Counted from the first letter of the stretch, positions 28,199 to 37,852 are shown. The stretch is DNA of 52,846 bases from Metasolibacillus meyeri (GCF_003049505.1 NZ_PYWN01000045.1:1-52846), one strand, 5' to 3'. Translations and numbers: made by a program. Notes: a model not told the origin generated them from the letters alone.

Positions 28199-28240
28199 AT
28201 TTATACCTCCAACTATTTCATTTTCCAATGATCAATTCCG

Positions 28241-28340
28241 CTGAAACTCATTCTAGTCCAGATTTTGTTCGAGCGAGCTCTTCGAAGTTAAACTAAAATC
28301 ACCAATGGTTAGCTGACCTGTATCATGCAGGTCGCTCCAA
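28241..28340. repeat. Dispersed repeat, copy A
   Basis: Shared blocks with 47031-47131: TAGTCCAGATTTT, CGAGC..GCTCTT, GAAGTTAA, CTAAAA and GGTTARCTGACCTG. The last block is followed by an imperfect palindrome, here GACCTGtatcatgCAGGTC. It lies just upstream of the ATPase gene. Confidence 0.7.
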
Positions 28341-28353
28341 TACACTTGAACAT

Positions 28354-29151
28354 TCATCTCTCTATCTGTGGGGTAAGTAAGTTTTCTGTACGTTCGGTAT
28401 GCTGAACCAAGATAAAGCGCACATCACGAGCACGCTGCCCATTTGTAAAACTACGCTCTGCAATGTCCCAGCCTTTATCCGTGCTTTTCACAACAGTGGA
28501 AGCCCTTGTCCCATAGCCATCAAAATGAATAAAAATTGAGGAAAGCTTTTGCTCCACTTCAAAAGGCACACCTGTTGCTGGCAAATCTTGATTGTCTGCC
28601 CTTATTGTATCCTTTAAAATCGCAAATAATGCTTCTTCCTCTGTTGTTGCTTGAATTGTTTCGTGAAAAGCAGCCTTTAAGCGCTTTACCTTTGGCCAAG
28701 GTGTATTTAACGTGGCATTGGATATACAATGAATGCCTGGTGGTATAATCGTTAGCTCATTCATCACTGTATTGTAGTGCACTAGATTCTCTTCATCATA
28801 TAAAACAACATTAAATGCACCATACAAATGCCGCTCCTCCTGTAATTGCTTTGTAAACTGCAAGGCATTAAGCGAGCTATTTATAAAGTCTACAGGTACT
28901 GCCCCTCTCGACTTCTCCCCAACAAGTGGCAAACGTGGGTCTCGGTAATTTGTTACTGCTGCAAAACGCCCATTATCACTTACTGCAAGCCATGTCCCCA
29001 TTTTCTCTAAATCTCGGCCACCCCAAATATGTGGCGCATCTTCCCATTGCTCCATCTCCTTTGCTGGTCGCTTATAAAATTCATCCCGATTTGCTGCTAC
29101 AATCAAATCATGCTGTGGATGCATTTTATAACCTAGCACGATAATACACAT
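28354..29151 (-). CDS. NRDE-family protein (TANGO2-like)
   Basis: The frame opens at 29166, but ATG 29151 follows GGAGGGGATTAGT and yields MCIIVLGY (265 aa). That places Cys2 at the mature N-terminus, as Ntn-type NRDE proteins require. The name-giving NRDE (AANRDEFYKRP) and WGGRDLEKMGTWLA are present. Family members occur from bacteria to human TANGO2. Heme or acyl-CoA handling has been proposed for the eukaryotic protein, and the bacterial role is open. It is monocistronic here. Confidence 0.85.
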   Translation of the reverse strand: MCIIVLGYKMHPQHDLIVAANRDEFYKRPAKEMEQWEDAPHIWGGRDLEKMGTWLAVSDNGRFAAVTNYRDPRLPLVGEKSRGAVPVDFINSSLNALQFTKQLQEERHLYGAFNVVLYDEENLVHYNTVMNELTIIPPGIHCISNATLNTPWPKVKRLKAAFHETIQATTEEEALFAILKDTIRADNQDLPATGVPFEVEQKLSSIFIHFDGYGTRASTVVKSTDKGWDIAERSFTNGQRARDVRFILVQHTERTENLLTPQIER

Positions 29152-29347
29152 ACTAATCCCCTCCACTTCTTGTAAAAAGTATAGAGTACATTATTATCAC
29201 ACGCAATTGGCAACGCTTACAAAAAAACAGTTGGTACATCCATTTTAAGATTTTTAGTTTACAACAACTGTAGACGCAATATTTACCGCGCTTAACCTTC
29301 ATCGGACTACCACTATACGCATGTGTATAGTACCCTCAAAATCAATA

Positions 29348-29356
29348 TGTTATAAT
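29348..29356 (+). promoter_or_regulatory. Extended -10 promoter of the amphi-Trp gene
   Basis: TGTTATAAT is a perfect extended -10 (TGnTATAAT), 31 nt before the ATG at 29388. No good -35 was seen, which is normal for extended -10 promoters. Confidence 0.6.
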
Positions 29357-29387
29357 AGAAACAACAATAAAATAAGGAGGGATTTTG

Positions 29388-29666
29388 ATGTTAAAACCAA
29401 ATAAGCCTGTTACAGAGGTGTTGATTAAGCATAAGGAACATCAAAACGTAGTAGAATTTGCAACAATGCTCGAAGCCATTGCGAAGAAGCTAAAGGAAAG
29501 TGGCGAATTTACATTTGTTCAAGGTACTGAACAAACAATTGTACACCCGTCAGAACAACTCAAAATCGAATACTCCTATACAAAAAAAGGCGACAAACAT
29601 TCATTTGAAATTGAATTTGATTGGTATACAGGTGAACAAACGCGGAAAAAAATGATGATTGAATAA
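29388..29666 (+). CDS. Small amphi-Trp-domain protein
   Basis: This protein is 92 aa. ATG 29388 is 5 nt after AAGGAGGGA, and the TTG one codon earlier is less well placed. The pattern matches the amphi-Trp domain: an N-terminal strand with charged residues, a helix FATMLEAIAKKLKESG, then strands ending in FEIEFDWYTGE with the conserved terminal Trp. The family is common in archaea and scattered bacteria, and its function is unknown. It is monocistronic, with its own promoter and terminator. Confidence 0.65.
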   Translation: MLKPNKPVTEVLIKHKEHQNVVEFATMLEAIAKKLKESGEFTFVQGTEQTIVHPSEQLKIEYSYTKKGDKHSFEIEFDWYTGEQTRKKMMIE

Positions 29667-29674
29667 ATAAAATA

Positions 29675-29724
29675 GGCTGTGGAAAAGCAGGTACAACCCC
29701 CACTTTTCCACAGCCTTAATTAAT
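29675..29724. terminator. Terminator after the amphi-Trp gene
   Basis: A 13-bp perfect stem GGCTGTGGAAAAG (29675-29687) with CTTTTCCACAGCC (29703-29715) is followed by TTAATTAATT. It is also placed to end the convergent gene at 29746. Confidence 0.8.
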
Positions 29725-29745
29725 TCATCTTTGAGCGATGTACAT

Positions 29746-31938
29746 CTATAAATTTAGCGTATGTCCATTATACTTTTGGTTATAATCATCTAACATTTCT
29801 TGGAATTTTGTAACAAATTCAAAAATAGAGATAAACTCCGTATTACTACTAGCCTCAGTAGTATTAATTCTAACACTTTTATCTGTGGCAGTTGCTTCGA
29901 GATAGTACCCTAAAATTTGCGGATTCGTAAAGCGTACTGTTACGCTATTTGCAGACGATTGCACACTTGAATTACTTTGCGACGAAGAGGAAGAAGAGGA
30001 TCTGCTTCCACCGAAAACGAAAAATCCTCCACCTCTTGATGAATGCTCCTCAACACTTTGCGCAAATGAATCTGACATAGCTGATGCAGTTGTAAATTTT
30101 ATTGTGACATCTCGTGCGATGATAAAGGCTGTAGGAAAACATGGAAAAACACATTGATTCATTTCATCAAACCGTTCTTTAGAAAAACCTTGATAATCCT
30201 TTGCTGGTGCAATGGATTTGCTTGATGTATTATACATATCCTCCGTTAATAAAAAGACTCCGGGATTAAACCATTCCCTGCCTATTTGCACCTTAGCGAC
30301 AGACATTCCAATTTGGATAGACATATCTGAGCTACTAGAAAATGCTTTATTTATCGCCTCTTTATGGCTAGAGCTACTAGAATAGCCTCCAAAGAAAAAG
30401 GATACGCCATAGTTAGATGTTGAGGCAGAGGCATAGCTGGAAGAAGCTTGATTTGCTTCCTTTAAGCTAGATGTGAGGATAATTTGTGTAAAATTCTCTG
30501 GCACATGATTTGGCGCAACATCATTTTCACTGCTTTCTTTTGTAGGCTGTAAAAGTGTTGCAAGCCCTATTTTTTCTTTTAATGCGGCAATATCCTGATT
30601 TGTATTTTCAAGCTGTTGTTGTAATGGCATCAGCATCGATTTGAATTGTAGTTTATTATTTTCTTCAAAATAACGCATTGCGGCATTCGTTGCCTTTTGT
30701 GCTTTTTCTATTAAATCCTGCTGAGCTGCAAAACAATTTTTTAAGCTATCGCCAAGTTTGCCAAGCAACGCCTCGACTTTATCAGCCTCAACTCCAAAGA
30801 TACGCACAACAGTGGATGGTAACACTTTTTTTACATCATCTAATCCTTGAGATGCCATCACGTCTACCAAGGTTTTTAACATATCTACTGTCGTATTAAC
30901 ATACGTTTCCTGCAATGTAGCAAGCGCTGTTTTAAATGCTGCATCACTTGCCTCATAAGCGGCTTTCAATGCTTTTACTTCATCTTCCTCTGGAATAATC
31001 GCTAAAAACGAATTGATATTGCTCGTAATATTACTGCGCTGGGCTACTAATATAGCAAGCTGCTGCGCCAATACGGCTGGACTTTCAAGTAAATCAACAG
31101 GCGTAAAGGAAGTATTCAACAAAGAGAACCAATTTTCAGGATAAAGTTGGACAGGATAAACATGTCCTCCATCTGGGTTCATTTTTCCAACATTCGCAAT
31201 CGTAGAACGGGCTTCAGCAATCTCGCGCCCTACGCCACTATCTAAAATACCATTGATAATCTCCATATCCCCTGGCGAAAAAACGCCCAGTACTTTACCA
31301 AGCTTCTCCTCCACGCCAAGCACTTCTGCTTCTGCTGTTATTTCATACCAATCTAAAAATTCATTATTGCGTCGTTTGTAAGCTTCTGCTGTATTTTCTG
31401 GATATTTTTTAGCAAGCTCATTTTTCTTTGCTACTTGCTTTTCTGCCCATACTTGCTTAGTATTGACATACTCGCTATAAAGCCTATAAAAAACTTGCTC
31501 CAGTGTCAGTACGTCCTGCTTTCCATCGCCAAAATTATAAGGATAAGGTGTCATCAATACTTCTCTCAGCTTATTTTTAGCTTCAAAAAGCATACTATTT
31601 AATTTAGGTGTCAGCATATCAAGCGCCGTTTTAAATTGTGTTGATAAATGGCGCCCATTATCAGAAGCCGTCATTTGACAAGCATCGAATAGCTTGTTGA
31701 CAAGCTTCGATTCATTTGCTCTTACATAAGCTGGCTTAGGCTCATTGTTCTCAATATCATACGTATATTGCGAGGCATCAATTAATGTACCTGGGAGGCT
31801 CATACAGAAAAATTGCTGTGCATTATTCCCTCCGATAACTGAAGTAATTTGTTCATAAAGTTTATCTGCAAAGCTTTGATTAGGCGCATCTTCTTGTAAA
31901 TCCTTTACTGTCATCAACTTGTCCTGTTCATATCCCAC
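29746..31938 (-). CDS. Large serine-rich protein of unknown function
   Basis: The frame opens at a TTG at 31971, but GTG 31938 lies 7 nt after AGGGGGA and is preferred (730 aa). There is no signal peptide or clear membrane span. The first 500 residues are mostly helical. The C-terminal third holds two similar patches, YGVSFFFGGYSSSSSH and GGGFFVFGGSRSSSSSSSQ, each a beta strand running into a serine tract, plus IGREWFNPGVFLL. I do not recognise the family. The paired strand-plus-serine elements hint at an internal duplication, perhaps of an assembling or pore-like domain. It has no operon partner. Confidence 0.75.
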   Translation of the reverse strand: MGYEQDKLMTVKDLQEDAPNQSFADKLYEQITSVIGGNNAQQFFCMSLPGTLIDASQYTYDIENNEPKPAYVRANESKLVNKLFDACQMTASDNGRHLSTQFKTALDMLTPKLNSMLFEAKNKLREVLMTPYPYNFGDGKQDVLTLEQVFYRLYSEYVNTKQVWAEKQVAKKNELAKKYPENTAEAYKRRNNEFLDWYEITAEAEVLGVEEKLGKVLGVFSPGDMEIINGILDSGVGREIAEARSTIANVGKMNPDGGHVYPVQLYPENWFSLLNTSFTPVDLLESPAVLAQQLAILVAQRSNITSNINSFLAIIPEEDEVKALKAAYEASDAAFKTALATLQETYVNTTVDMLKTLVDVMASQGLDDVKKVLPSTVVRIFGVEADKVEALLGKLGDSLKNCFAAQQDLIEKAQKATNAAMRYFEENNKLQFKSMLMPLQQQLENTNQDIAALKEKIGLATLLQPTKESSENDVAPNHVPENFTQIILTSSLKEANQASSSYASASTSNYGVSFFFGGYSSSSSHKEAINKAFSSSSDMSIQIGMSVAKVQIGREWFNPGVFLLTEDMYNTSSKSIAPAKDYQGFSKERFDEMNQCVFPCFPTAFIIARDVTIKFTTASAMSDSFAQSVEEHSSRGGGFFVFGGSRSSSSSSSQSNSSVQSSANSVTVRFTNPQILGYYLEATATDKSVRINTTEASSNTEFISIFEFVTKFQEMLDDYNQKYNGHTLNL

Positions 31939-32082
31939 TATAATTCCCCCTATACATAATCGTGATAGCAAAATCGTTCACCAAACCACTATATGAAGAG
32001 AGTTTTTTAGATATAACGTACTATGTCAAAAATAGAGAAATGTTTAAAAGCTTTTATTTTTGTGGAGATGTTTAGAAATACA

Positions 32083-32108
32083 TAAAAAAGACCTCAAATT
32101 AGAGGTCA
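32083..32108 (-). terminator. Terminator after the S51 peptidase gene
   Basis: GACCTC (32090-32095) and GAGGTC (32102-32107) pair around AAATTA, hmm-free of mismatches. On the minus strand TTTTTT follows immediately. It lies 6 nt after the stop at 32114. Confidence 0.75.
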
Positions 32109-32113
32109 ATAAA

Positions 32114-32740
32114 TTACTTTTCTATTAAGATATATTCATCATCTTTTAGTCTCGTAATATTACATTTTTCAAGTGATTCAAATTCTTTCAGTCTAGCTTC
32201 GATTGTCTTGCTACTACTATCTTGGAACAAATCTTCCCTATCATAGTGAGGGAAAACAAGCTTGTCTGTTAATCCTAATGCTGAAAAATCCTTCGTTTTT
32301 AGTGCATCCATTTGTGGTGTGAAGAAATGAACGACTTTAATATTTGGACCAAGTAGAACAGCACCAGCACTTACGCCTACAATAACAACATTTTTTGTTA
32401 TTAACTGTTGTAGGATAGTATCTGCTCCGTTCCGTTTAGTATAAAATAATAAGTTAAATGGATTACCACCATTAATGTATATGACATCTTTATGTTTAAG
32501 ACTTTCTGGATTATCAAACTCTACGTCAATAAAATCAATTTTATGAAACCCCATCTCTTTAAAGTCTTCTTTCGCCTTCTGAGCAAACCGATTATTCTCC
32601 TTTTGTGGTGATGCAGTCGTGATAATAGCAACATCCAGTTCGTTCGTAGCACTGTTAAGGAGCTTTAAAAATTGCTTTTTAATAGCATCCGTGTAAAAAC
32701 CGTTAGAGGTGAGTAACAATTTCAATCTAATCAACTCCAT
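32114..32740 (-). CDS. Peptidase S51 family protein (dipeptidase E-like)
   Basis: This 208-aa protein has the peptidase E/cyanophycinase fold. The nucleophile serine is in the elbow GVSAGAVLLG, a glycine-rich YINGGNPFNLLF turn precedes it, and the C-terminal LVFPHYDRED carries the conserved His region. Dipeptidase E cleaves Asp-X dipeptides in the cytosol. Length fits the family (about 210-230). It is a single gene with its own terminator. Peptidase E activity toward a specific dipeptide is inferred only from the family. Confidence 0.82.
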   Translation of the reverse strand: MELIRLKLLLTSNGFYTDAIKKQFLKLLNSATNELDVAIITTASPQKENNRFAQKAKEDFKEMGFHKIDFIDVEFDNPESLKHKDVIYINGGNPFNLLFYTKRNGADTILQQLITKNVVIVGVSAGAVLLGPNIKVVHFFTPQMDALKTKDFSALGLTDKLVFPHYDREDLFQDSSSKTIEARLKEFESLEKCNITRLKDDEYILIEK

Positions 32741-32860
32741 TTTATTCTCTATTTTGTATTAGATACATCCTTATAATAGAGTAAATAAAGAATTTCCATC
32801 TAAAACAACAATCGCTATAGAAAAAGTGGTACATCAAGCGACCTTTCATAACAAACAACC

Positions 32861-33532
32861 TTACAAGCAATCCACTTGAATACCTTGTGTTCGCAATAAC
32901 TCCTCGTAGTAGCGGTCCTTGCCAATTAATAGCACTCGATCAGTAAATTGCTCTATTTCATTCATATCATGAGATGTATAGATGATTGTCGTTCCATGTG
33001 TTTCAGCGAGTTGCCTTAAAAAGCGGCCAATTTCTTGCTTTGAACGCATATCAATACCGACAGTTGGCTCGTCCAATAATAGCAACTTTGGCTGATGAAT
33101 TAGGCTAATCGCTAAATTTAATTTGCGCTTCATTCCACCCGATAAACTAGAAGCAGGCTCCTTCCATTGTGGCAACTGCATATCACGACAAATTTGCTGA
33201 CATGCTGCGATGCCAATGCGCTTCCAACTTAAGCGTTCGAAATAGCGCATATTATCTTCGACTGAAAAATGCTCCCAAATTGCTAAATCCTGTGGGACAA
33301 AGCCTATTTGCTGTTTAATGGCTTTCACATGTTGCCGATACGCTAACCCTTGCCAATAAATTTCGCCCGCATCAGGCTTCATTAATGTGGCAAGCAGCTG
33401 GAGTAATGTGGATTTTCCCGCACCATTTTCTCCGACAAGACCAACAATTTCACCTTCACCAATAGACAATGAGACATTTTCCAAAACAGTTTTTTTGTCG
33501 TATTGCTTGTAAATGGACTGTACTTCAAGCAT
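32861..33532 (-). CDS. ABC exporter ATPase subunit
   Basis: This 223-aa nucleotide-binding protein has Walker A GENGAGKST, Q-loop GFVPQD, signature LSGGMKRK, Walker B LLLLDEPT and switch His in IIYTSHDM. These motifs match ABC-2-type drug or antibiotic exporters. It overlaps the permease gene upstream by 8 nt and is the last gene of a three-gene operon, so the exporter is probably a heterodimer of the two permeases plus this ATPase. Confidence 0.93.
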   Translation of the reverse strand: MLEVQSIYKQYDKKTVLENVSLSIGEGEIVGLVGENGAGKSTLLQLLATLMKPDAGEIYWQGLAYRQHVKAIKQQIGFVPQDLAIWEHFSVEDNMRYFERLSWKRIGIAACQQICRDMQLPQWKEPASSLSGGMKRKLNLAISLIHQPKLLLLDEPTVGIDMRSKQEIGRFLRQLAETHGTTIIYTSHDMNEIEQFTDRVLLIGKDRYYEELLRTQGIQVDCL

Positions 33533-34631
33533 TTTTCAACCTCCCTCCAACAAGCATGAGCATACTGCAAAGTAGCAGTGCAGCAATCGGTAGCTCCACC
33601 TTTAATAGCGCATACATTGGGTGCAGCTGTGCGAATAATTGATGGACATAACCACTATCTCGAATCGGCACAATGCCACCATTCGTTAACGTAAACAGGA
33701 GCGTTACTAAAATAGATAAAATATAATACGTAGATGGATTTTTACAAAGTGCCACCACCATAAATGCATAGCTATTTAATACAAAGCGACATAGGCATAG
33801 TACAGCGATTGACCAGAGCGACATGCTTTGTGATAATAAGAAGAATGCGAACAAATCAACCAATAAAAGCACAACATAATAAAGAACAAATTGCACAAAT
33901 GCATAGCTCATATACGTTTGTGCACCTAATACCCAACGCTGTCTAATCGAATGATTTCGCTCTTTCACAAACCAATCAAATAAAAAGAAAGTAGCAAGCA
34001 CCGTTAAACTTGACCAAATCGCCCACTTTGATACATATGGTATTTTATCCCCAGTTTCCTCTTTGGCATTAAAAAGGGAGAATGGAATTTGAATTAAATC
34101 GGTTTCTATTTGCCGCTTGCGTACCTTTTCCTCAATGATTTGCTCATCAAATAAATGCTGCATATCGTAATTTATTAGCAATGCTTCAATATCTCGTGCT
34201 GTTTTTGCCCGCAATGCCTGCTCCATTACTACCGAACTCATCAGCTCTTTTGAAGTCTCATATGCATAGGAGCGATTCGATGCATAGGCCTCAATTAGCT
34301 TCTTTCGTCCTTCTTTGATATTTTCCTCATATTTTTTGCGAATGACAAAAACACTATCTAACTCATGCTGCTCTAACAGTCGAATTGCCTCTGTTTTTTG
34401 TAGGAGGCGCACATTTAAGTATTCCACCGTCTGTAGCTGCTCTACTATTTCCATTGCATATGCTGAGTCATCCTCAACAGCAACAGCGATTGGCACTTTG
34501 CTTTCACCAATAAAGGTGAGTGCAAGCTGATAAAGAAAGACCGTGCCTATGAAAGGAAAAACAAGCCAAAAGACAGTTGATTTCCATTCATATTTCAAAT
34601 GCAATGCCCGCATATACATCGCTCTTTTCAT
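33525..34631 (-). CDS. ABC-2 type permease, subunit 2
   Basis: This is a 368-aa membrane protein. One N-terminal span (about 17-37) is followed by a large extracytoplasmic domain (about 38-205) and then five to six spans in the C-terminal half. This is the YhgE/Pip-like or LnrM/N-like ABC-2 layout used by exporters of linear polyketides and peptides. It overlaps the first permease by 4 nt and the ATPase by 8 nt. The substrate is unknown. No two-component system lies beside it. Confidence 0.85.
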   Translation of the reverse strand: MKRAMYMRALHLKYEWKSTVFWLVFPFIGTVFLYQLALTFIGESKVPIAVAVEDDSAYAMEIVEQLQTVEYLNVRLLQKTEAIRLLEQHELDSVFVIRKKYEENIKEGRKKLIEAYASNRSYAYETSKELMSSVVMEQALRAKTARDIEALLINYDMQHLFDEQIIEEKVRKRQIETDLIQIPFSLFNAKEETGDKIPYVSKWAIWSSLTVLATFFLFDWFVKERNHSIRQRWVLGAQTYMSYAFVQFVLYYVVLLLVDLFAFFLLSQSMSLWSIAVLCLCRFVLNSYAFMVVALCKNPSTYYILSILVTLLFTLTNGGIVPIRDSGYVHQLFAQLHPMYALLKVELPIAALLLCSMLMLVGGRLKNA

Positions 34632-35851
34632 CGCAGCCTCCTTTCCCTATACAACGCCAACAGTCCAAATAGAATGATACTAATAGCTATAGAAGCAAGC
34701 ATGCTCGTATAATTCGCATAGTTGCGATTTTCAAGGGCAATATCAATTACCCATGTAAAGGCTTCATAAGGAAATGTATAAAGCAATAGTTGTTGGAGTC
34801 CAGCCGGGAAATAAATCGTTGGTAACACGGCACCACTCACACCAATAACAAGCGCTGTTAAAATGATATACAATAGCATACGCATTTTTGCCGTTGTACT
34901 GACAAGTTCTATAACACCTTGTAAACAAACAACACAAACACTATATAGAAGGACAAATAACAAAAGGCGCATATAATCAAGCGGATAAAGTGCCAGCTCT
35001 AGCCACTGATTCATCACACTATACAGTATAGTTAAACATAGCAACATCCCACTAATGGTGATAATTGCTCTTGCTATAAACAGCTGGGCAATTGTCACAC
35101 CAAAGAGCCTTAGTCGATTTTGAATGCTCCTTGACTCCTCCTTCATAAGAAGCATATAAAAGCCTGTTAACCATATCGTCGTACAAATAAACAATGTCGA
35201 CATTGCATAATAATAGCTTGGCATACTTGTTGCTGTATTTTTCACCGTATTTTCTAACAGGAAATTGTTTTTCCCTACCGTATAAATCGCATAGTCAATA
35301 AATATTTCTTCCTGTAGCTGATTGTAGCGTTCCGTGCTCATCGAGGTCTCTTTGGCGTATTCATAGACCGTTAAAATATTGGCCTGTGCAGATTCAATAT
35401 ACGAAGCCATACTGTTCAGCAAATTTTCAATCATGGCATTTTCGATTGGCTTATTCGCATCTCCTACAAGCGGTAGTTCAATTGGATTTCCTGCATATAG
35501 CTCCTTTGTTAGGCCTTGCGGGAACGTAACGTAGCTTGTAATTTGCTGCTGCGCTATTGCTTGCTCCGCCTCTCTAGCAGACATACGTTCGATATGAATA
35601 TGACCATTGCCGTTTAATGCCATCACAAGCAGCTGCGTTAATATTTTTGATTCTTCAGTACGGTCATTATCTACAATTGCTAATGTGGATTTTTGTCGCT
35701 CATCAGGCATCATAAATTGCAAAATTAATAACAAAAATAAACCAATCATACAAATTGGCGTGATAAAAAGAAGAAGAAGTGAGAACCACTTCTTCTTTAA
35801 ATAGCGAGCATTTTGCATTGTAAAAAAGAGTATATTTTTGAACGCTTTCAT
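34628..35851 (-). CDS. ABC-2 type permease, subunit 1
   Basis: This 407-aa membrane protein has the same topology as its neighbour: a span at about 20-45, an extracytoplasmic domain (about 46-215), then six hydrophobic spans. AGAGGGATATGT precedes the ATG at 35851. It is the first gene of the exporter operon. The N-terminal part FITPICMIGLFLLLILQF and the ABC-2 core are typical. Similar paired permeases are known from linearmycin resistance (LnrLMN) in B. subtilis, offered as analogy. Confidence 0.85.
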   Translation of the reverse strand: MKAFKNILFFTMQNARYLKKKWFSLLLLFITPICMIGLFLLLILQFMMPDERQKSTLAIVDNDRTEESKILTQLLVMALNGNGHIHIERMSAREAEQAIAQQQITSYVTFPQGLTKELYAGNPIELPLVGDANKPIENAMIENLLNSMASYIESAQANILTVYEYAKETSMSTERYNQLQEEIFIDYAIYTVGKNNFLLENTVKNTATSMPSYYYAMSTLFICTTIWLTGFYMLLMKEESRSIQNRLRLFGVTIAQLFIARAIITISGMLLCLTILYSVMNQWLELALYPLDYMRLLLFVLLYSVCVVCLQGVIELVSTTAKMRMLLYIILTALVIGVSGAVLPTIYFPAGLQQLLLYTFPYEAFTWVIDIALENRNYANYTSMLASIAISIILFGLLALYRERRLR

Positions 35852-35947
35852 ACATATCCCTCTCTAGCCCAATGAATCTTTACAAAACTTGATTAAATGG
35901 TACATCCTTATTGCCCTTTAGTAATGTTGTTGATACAAAAGGGGATG

Positions 35948-37852
35948 TTATGGTGTAATGTATTCCATATACCAAGCAATATCTTCCTCAGTCATTTCCC
36001 CATCGATCACGTCAACTACTTCTCCCGTTGGCGCAATTACCACAGTCGCAGGCAATACAAACCCTACATCATAAGCAGTCATTACATTTGTCGTTTCATC
36101 AATTGCGACAGGGAAATCAACACCTAAATTAGAAATGAAACTTTGTACGTCAGCATCAGATTGTGCAACGTTAATCGCTAACACTTCAACCCCTTGCTCT
36201 CGGAACACTTGATATTGACGATTGATGGCTAGCATTTCCTCTTCACTTGGCTCAACCCAAGTTCCCCAGAAATATAAAAATACGCCTTTTCCTTCATAGT
36301 TTGCTAAACGATGCGTGTTGCCATTTAAGTCAACAAGTTCAAAATCAGGTGCTGGCAACCCTATTATTTCACTAAAGCTATAGTTTTCGAAATCTTCATC
36401 ATAATAGTAGTCATCATCGTAATAATAATCATCACCTAAGTATTCATCAAAGCCTGTTTCAGCCATAAAGTTTTCTGCCCAAGCTAGCGCATCTTCCATA
36501 ACCTGTATCATATATTCTGATAACTCATCATCTGTTAAGTTACTAATATCTTTGATTTTTTCTGGTAGTTCAAGCGCTTTGATTTTTTTGCTATCCTGTT
36601 CGATTGTTAAGGCTATTTTCCCAACCTCTGGAATATTAACATAGACAACATGCTCTCCAACAGCGCTATCTGCCTTATATTGTGTAGAGCCATCCCAATT
36701 TAACGTAACCTGCTCACCTTCAGCGTCAATAATCAACTTGCGCTCAAAGTTCTTCGTATCTTTTTCTTTATTTTCCTCTGATTCATAGACAACTTTTACA
36801 TTGTCAAACGCAAAATTCACACTGTCAGAAGCTTTATTACCTTTTTGGAATTTACCTTCAATTAACATGTGTTCGGCAGTACCTTGCAACTCATAATCAA
36901 ATGTTAATTCTTTACCAAATGATTGCTTACCTGTAATAACAAAATCCTCTGCCTCTTTGAATTTCAATTCACGCTGGGTAATCTTTCCCTTCTCTACCCA
37001 AATTGTTGACACAACCCCAAATTCGATTTCACCTAAAGCATTAACAATTTCTTGTTTTACATCTTTAATTGATTCATCATCACAAATTCCTTGTGTTGCC
37101 ATCGCATGCTTTAAAATGGACTCTAGCTCTGGGTCTGTTTCCATCTTCTTTGCTAGTGCTGTCGCTACTTTTTTCACATCTTGCTTTGACAAATCCATAA
37201 CGATTTTGTTTTTCTCTTTAGTAAAGGCTTCATCAGGTAACTCTTCATAAATAGTTTTGCCTAAGTTTTTCGTTAAATACTTTTGCTGTGCCTTTGTTAT
37301 CAGCTCTGTTTCCAATAAAATATCTTGACTACAGCCTAATTCCCCATCTGTAAACTCATTTAATTTCTCTCCCGAAACGCTAATCGCTTCAGATAAAAAT
37401 GGTGCATTTAATACAAATTGCTTTGGTGTTATAAACACTTCAAAGTTATCAACTTTCACATCTGCAATTTCTCCACCGAAACCTAATGCATATTGTTTAT
37501 TTTTCACATCTGTCGTAGTAGACAAATTAAGTGCAGCTGAGTTGATCATATCAAAAGCCGGGTCTTCCATGCCTTCACTTTCAACATCTGTAGTAATTTT
37601 GAAATCACTTTGAATAACTGCTGTTTTGGCTAATTCAGACCATTTTAGCTCTTCTTTATACTTTTCTCCAAAGAAATCTACCACTTCACTAACAGTTTCA
37701 GATTCTGCAGCGAAATATGCCGCTTTCGGAGATTTCATAAATAGGGCTGCCGCTCCAATGCCACTTGCTAAAACAAGCGCAGCTACACCTCCACCGATAA
37801 ACCACTTCTTTTTAGAAGTCGTATTAGGCTTCTGTTGTTCTTGATTTTCCAT
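35948..37852 (-). CDS. Membrane-anchored protein with cysteine-less TlpA/ResA-like domain
   Basis: This is a 634-aa protein with one N-terminal membrane anchor (about 17-39) and a large extracytoplasmic domain of the DUF6583 kind (about 45-450). An acidic Tyr/Asp linker (GDDYYYDDDYYYDEDFENY) leads to a C-terminal thioredoxin fold (about 500-634) with APDFELVDLNG, FLYFWGTW and VLPATVVIAPTGEV, all classic for TlpA/ResA. Where those proteins have WCxPC, this one reads WVEPS, so both redox cysteines are gone. The cis-proline (LPAT) remains. A redox-inactive binding role is inferred. Confidence 0.8.
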   Translation of the reverse strand: MENQEQQKPNTTSKKKWFIGGGVAALVLASGIGAAALFMKSPKAAYFAAESETVSEVVDFFGEKYKEELKWSELAKTAVIQSDFKITTDVESEGMEDPAFDMINSAALNLSTTTDVKNKQYALGFGGEIADVKVDNFEVFITPKQFVLNAPFLSEAISVSGEKLNEFTDGELGCSQDILLETELITKAQQKYLTKNLGKTIYEELPDEAFTKEKNKIVMDLSKQDVKKVATALAKKMETDPELESILKHAMATQGICDDESIKDVKQEIVNALGEIEFGVVSTIWVEKGKITQRELKFKEAEDFVITGKQSFGKELTFDYELQGTAEHMLIEGKFQKGNKASDSVNFAFDNVKVVYESEENKEKDTKNFERKLIIDAEGEQVTLNWDGSTQYKADSAVGEHVVYVNIPEVGKIALTIEQDSKKIKALELPEKIKDISNLTDDELSEYMIQVMEDALAWAENFMAETGFDEYLGDDYYYDDDYYYDEDFENYSFSEIIGLPAPDFELVDLNGNTHRLANYEGKGVFLYFWGTWVEPSEEEMLAINRQYQVFREQGVEVLAINVAQSDADVQSFISNLGVDFPVAIDETTNVMTAYDVGFVLPATVVIAPTGEVVDVIDGEMTEEDIAWYMEYITP

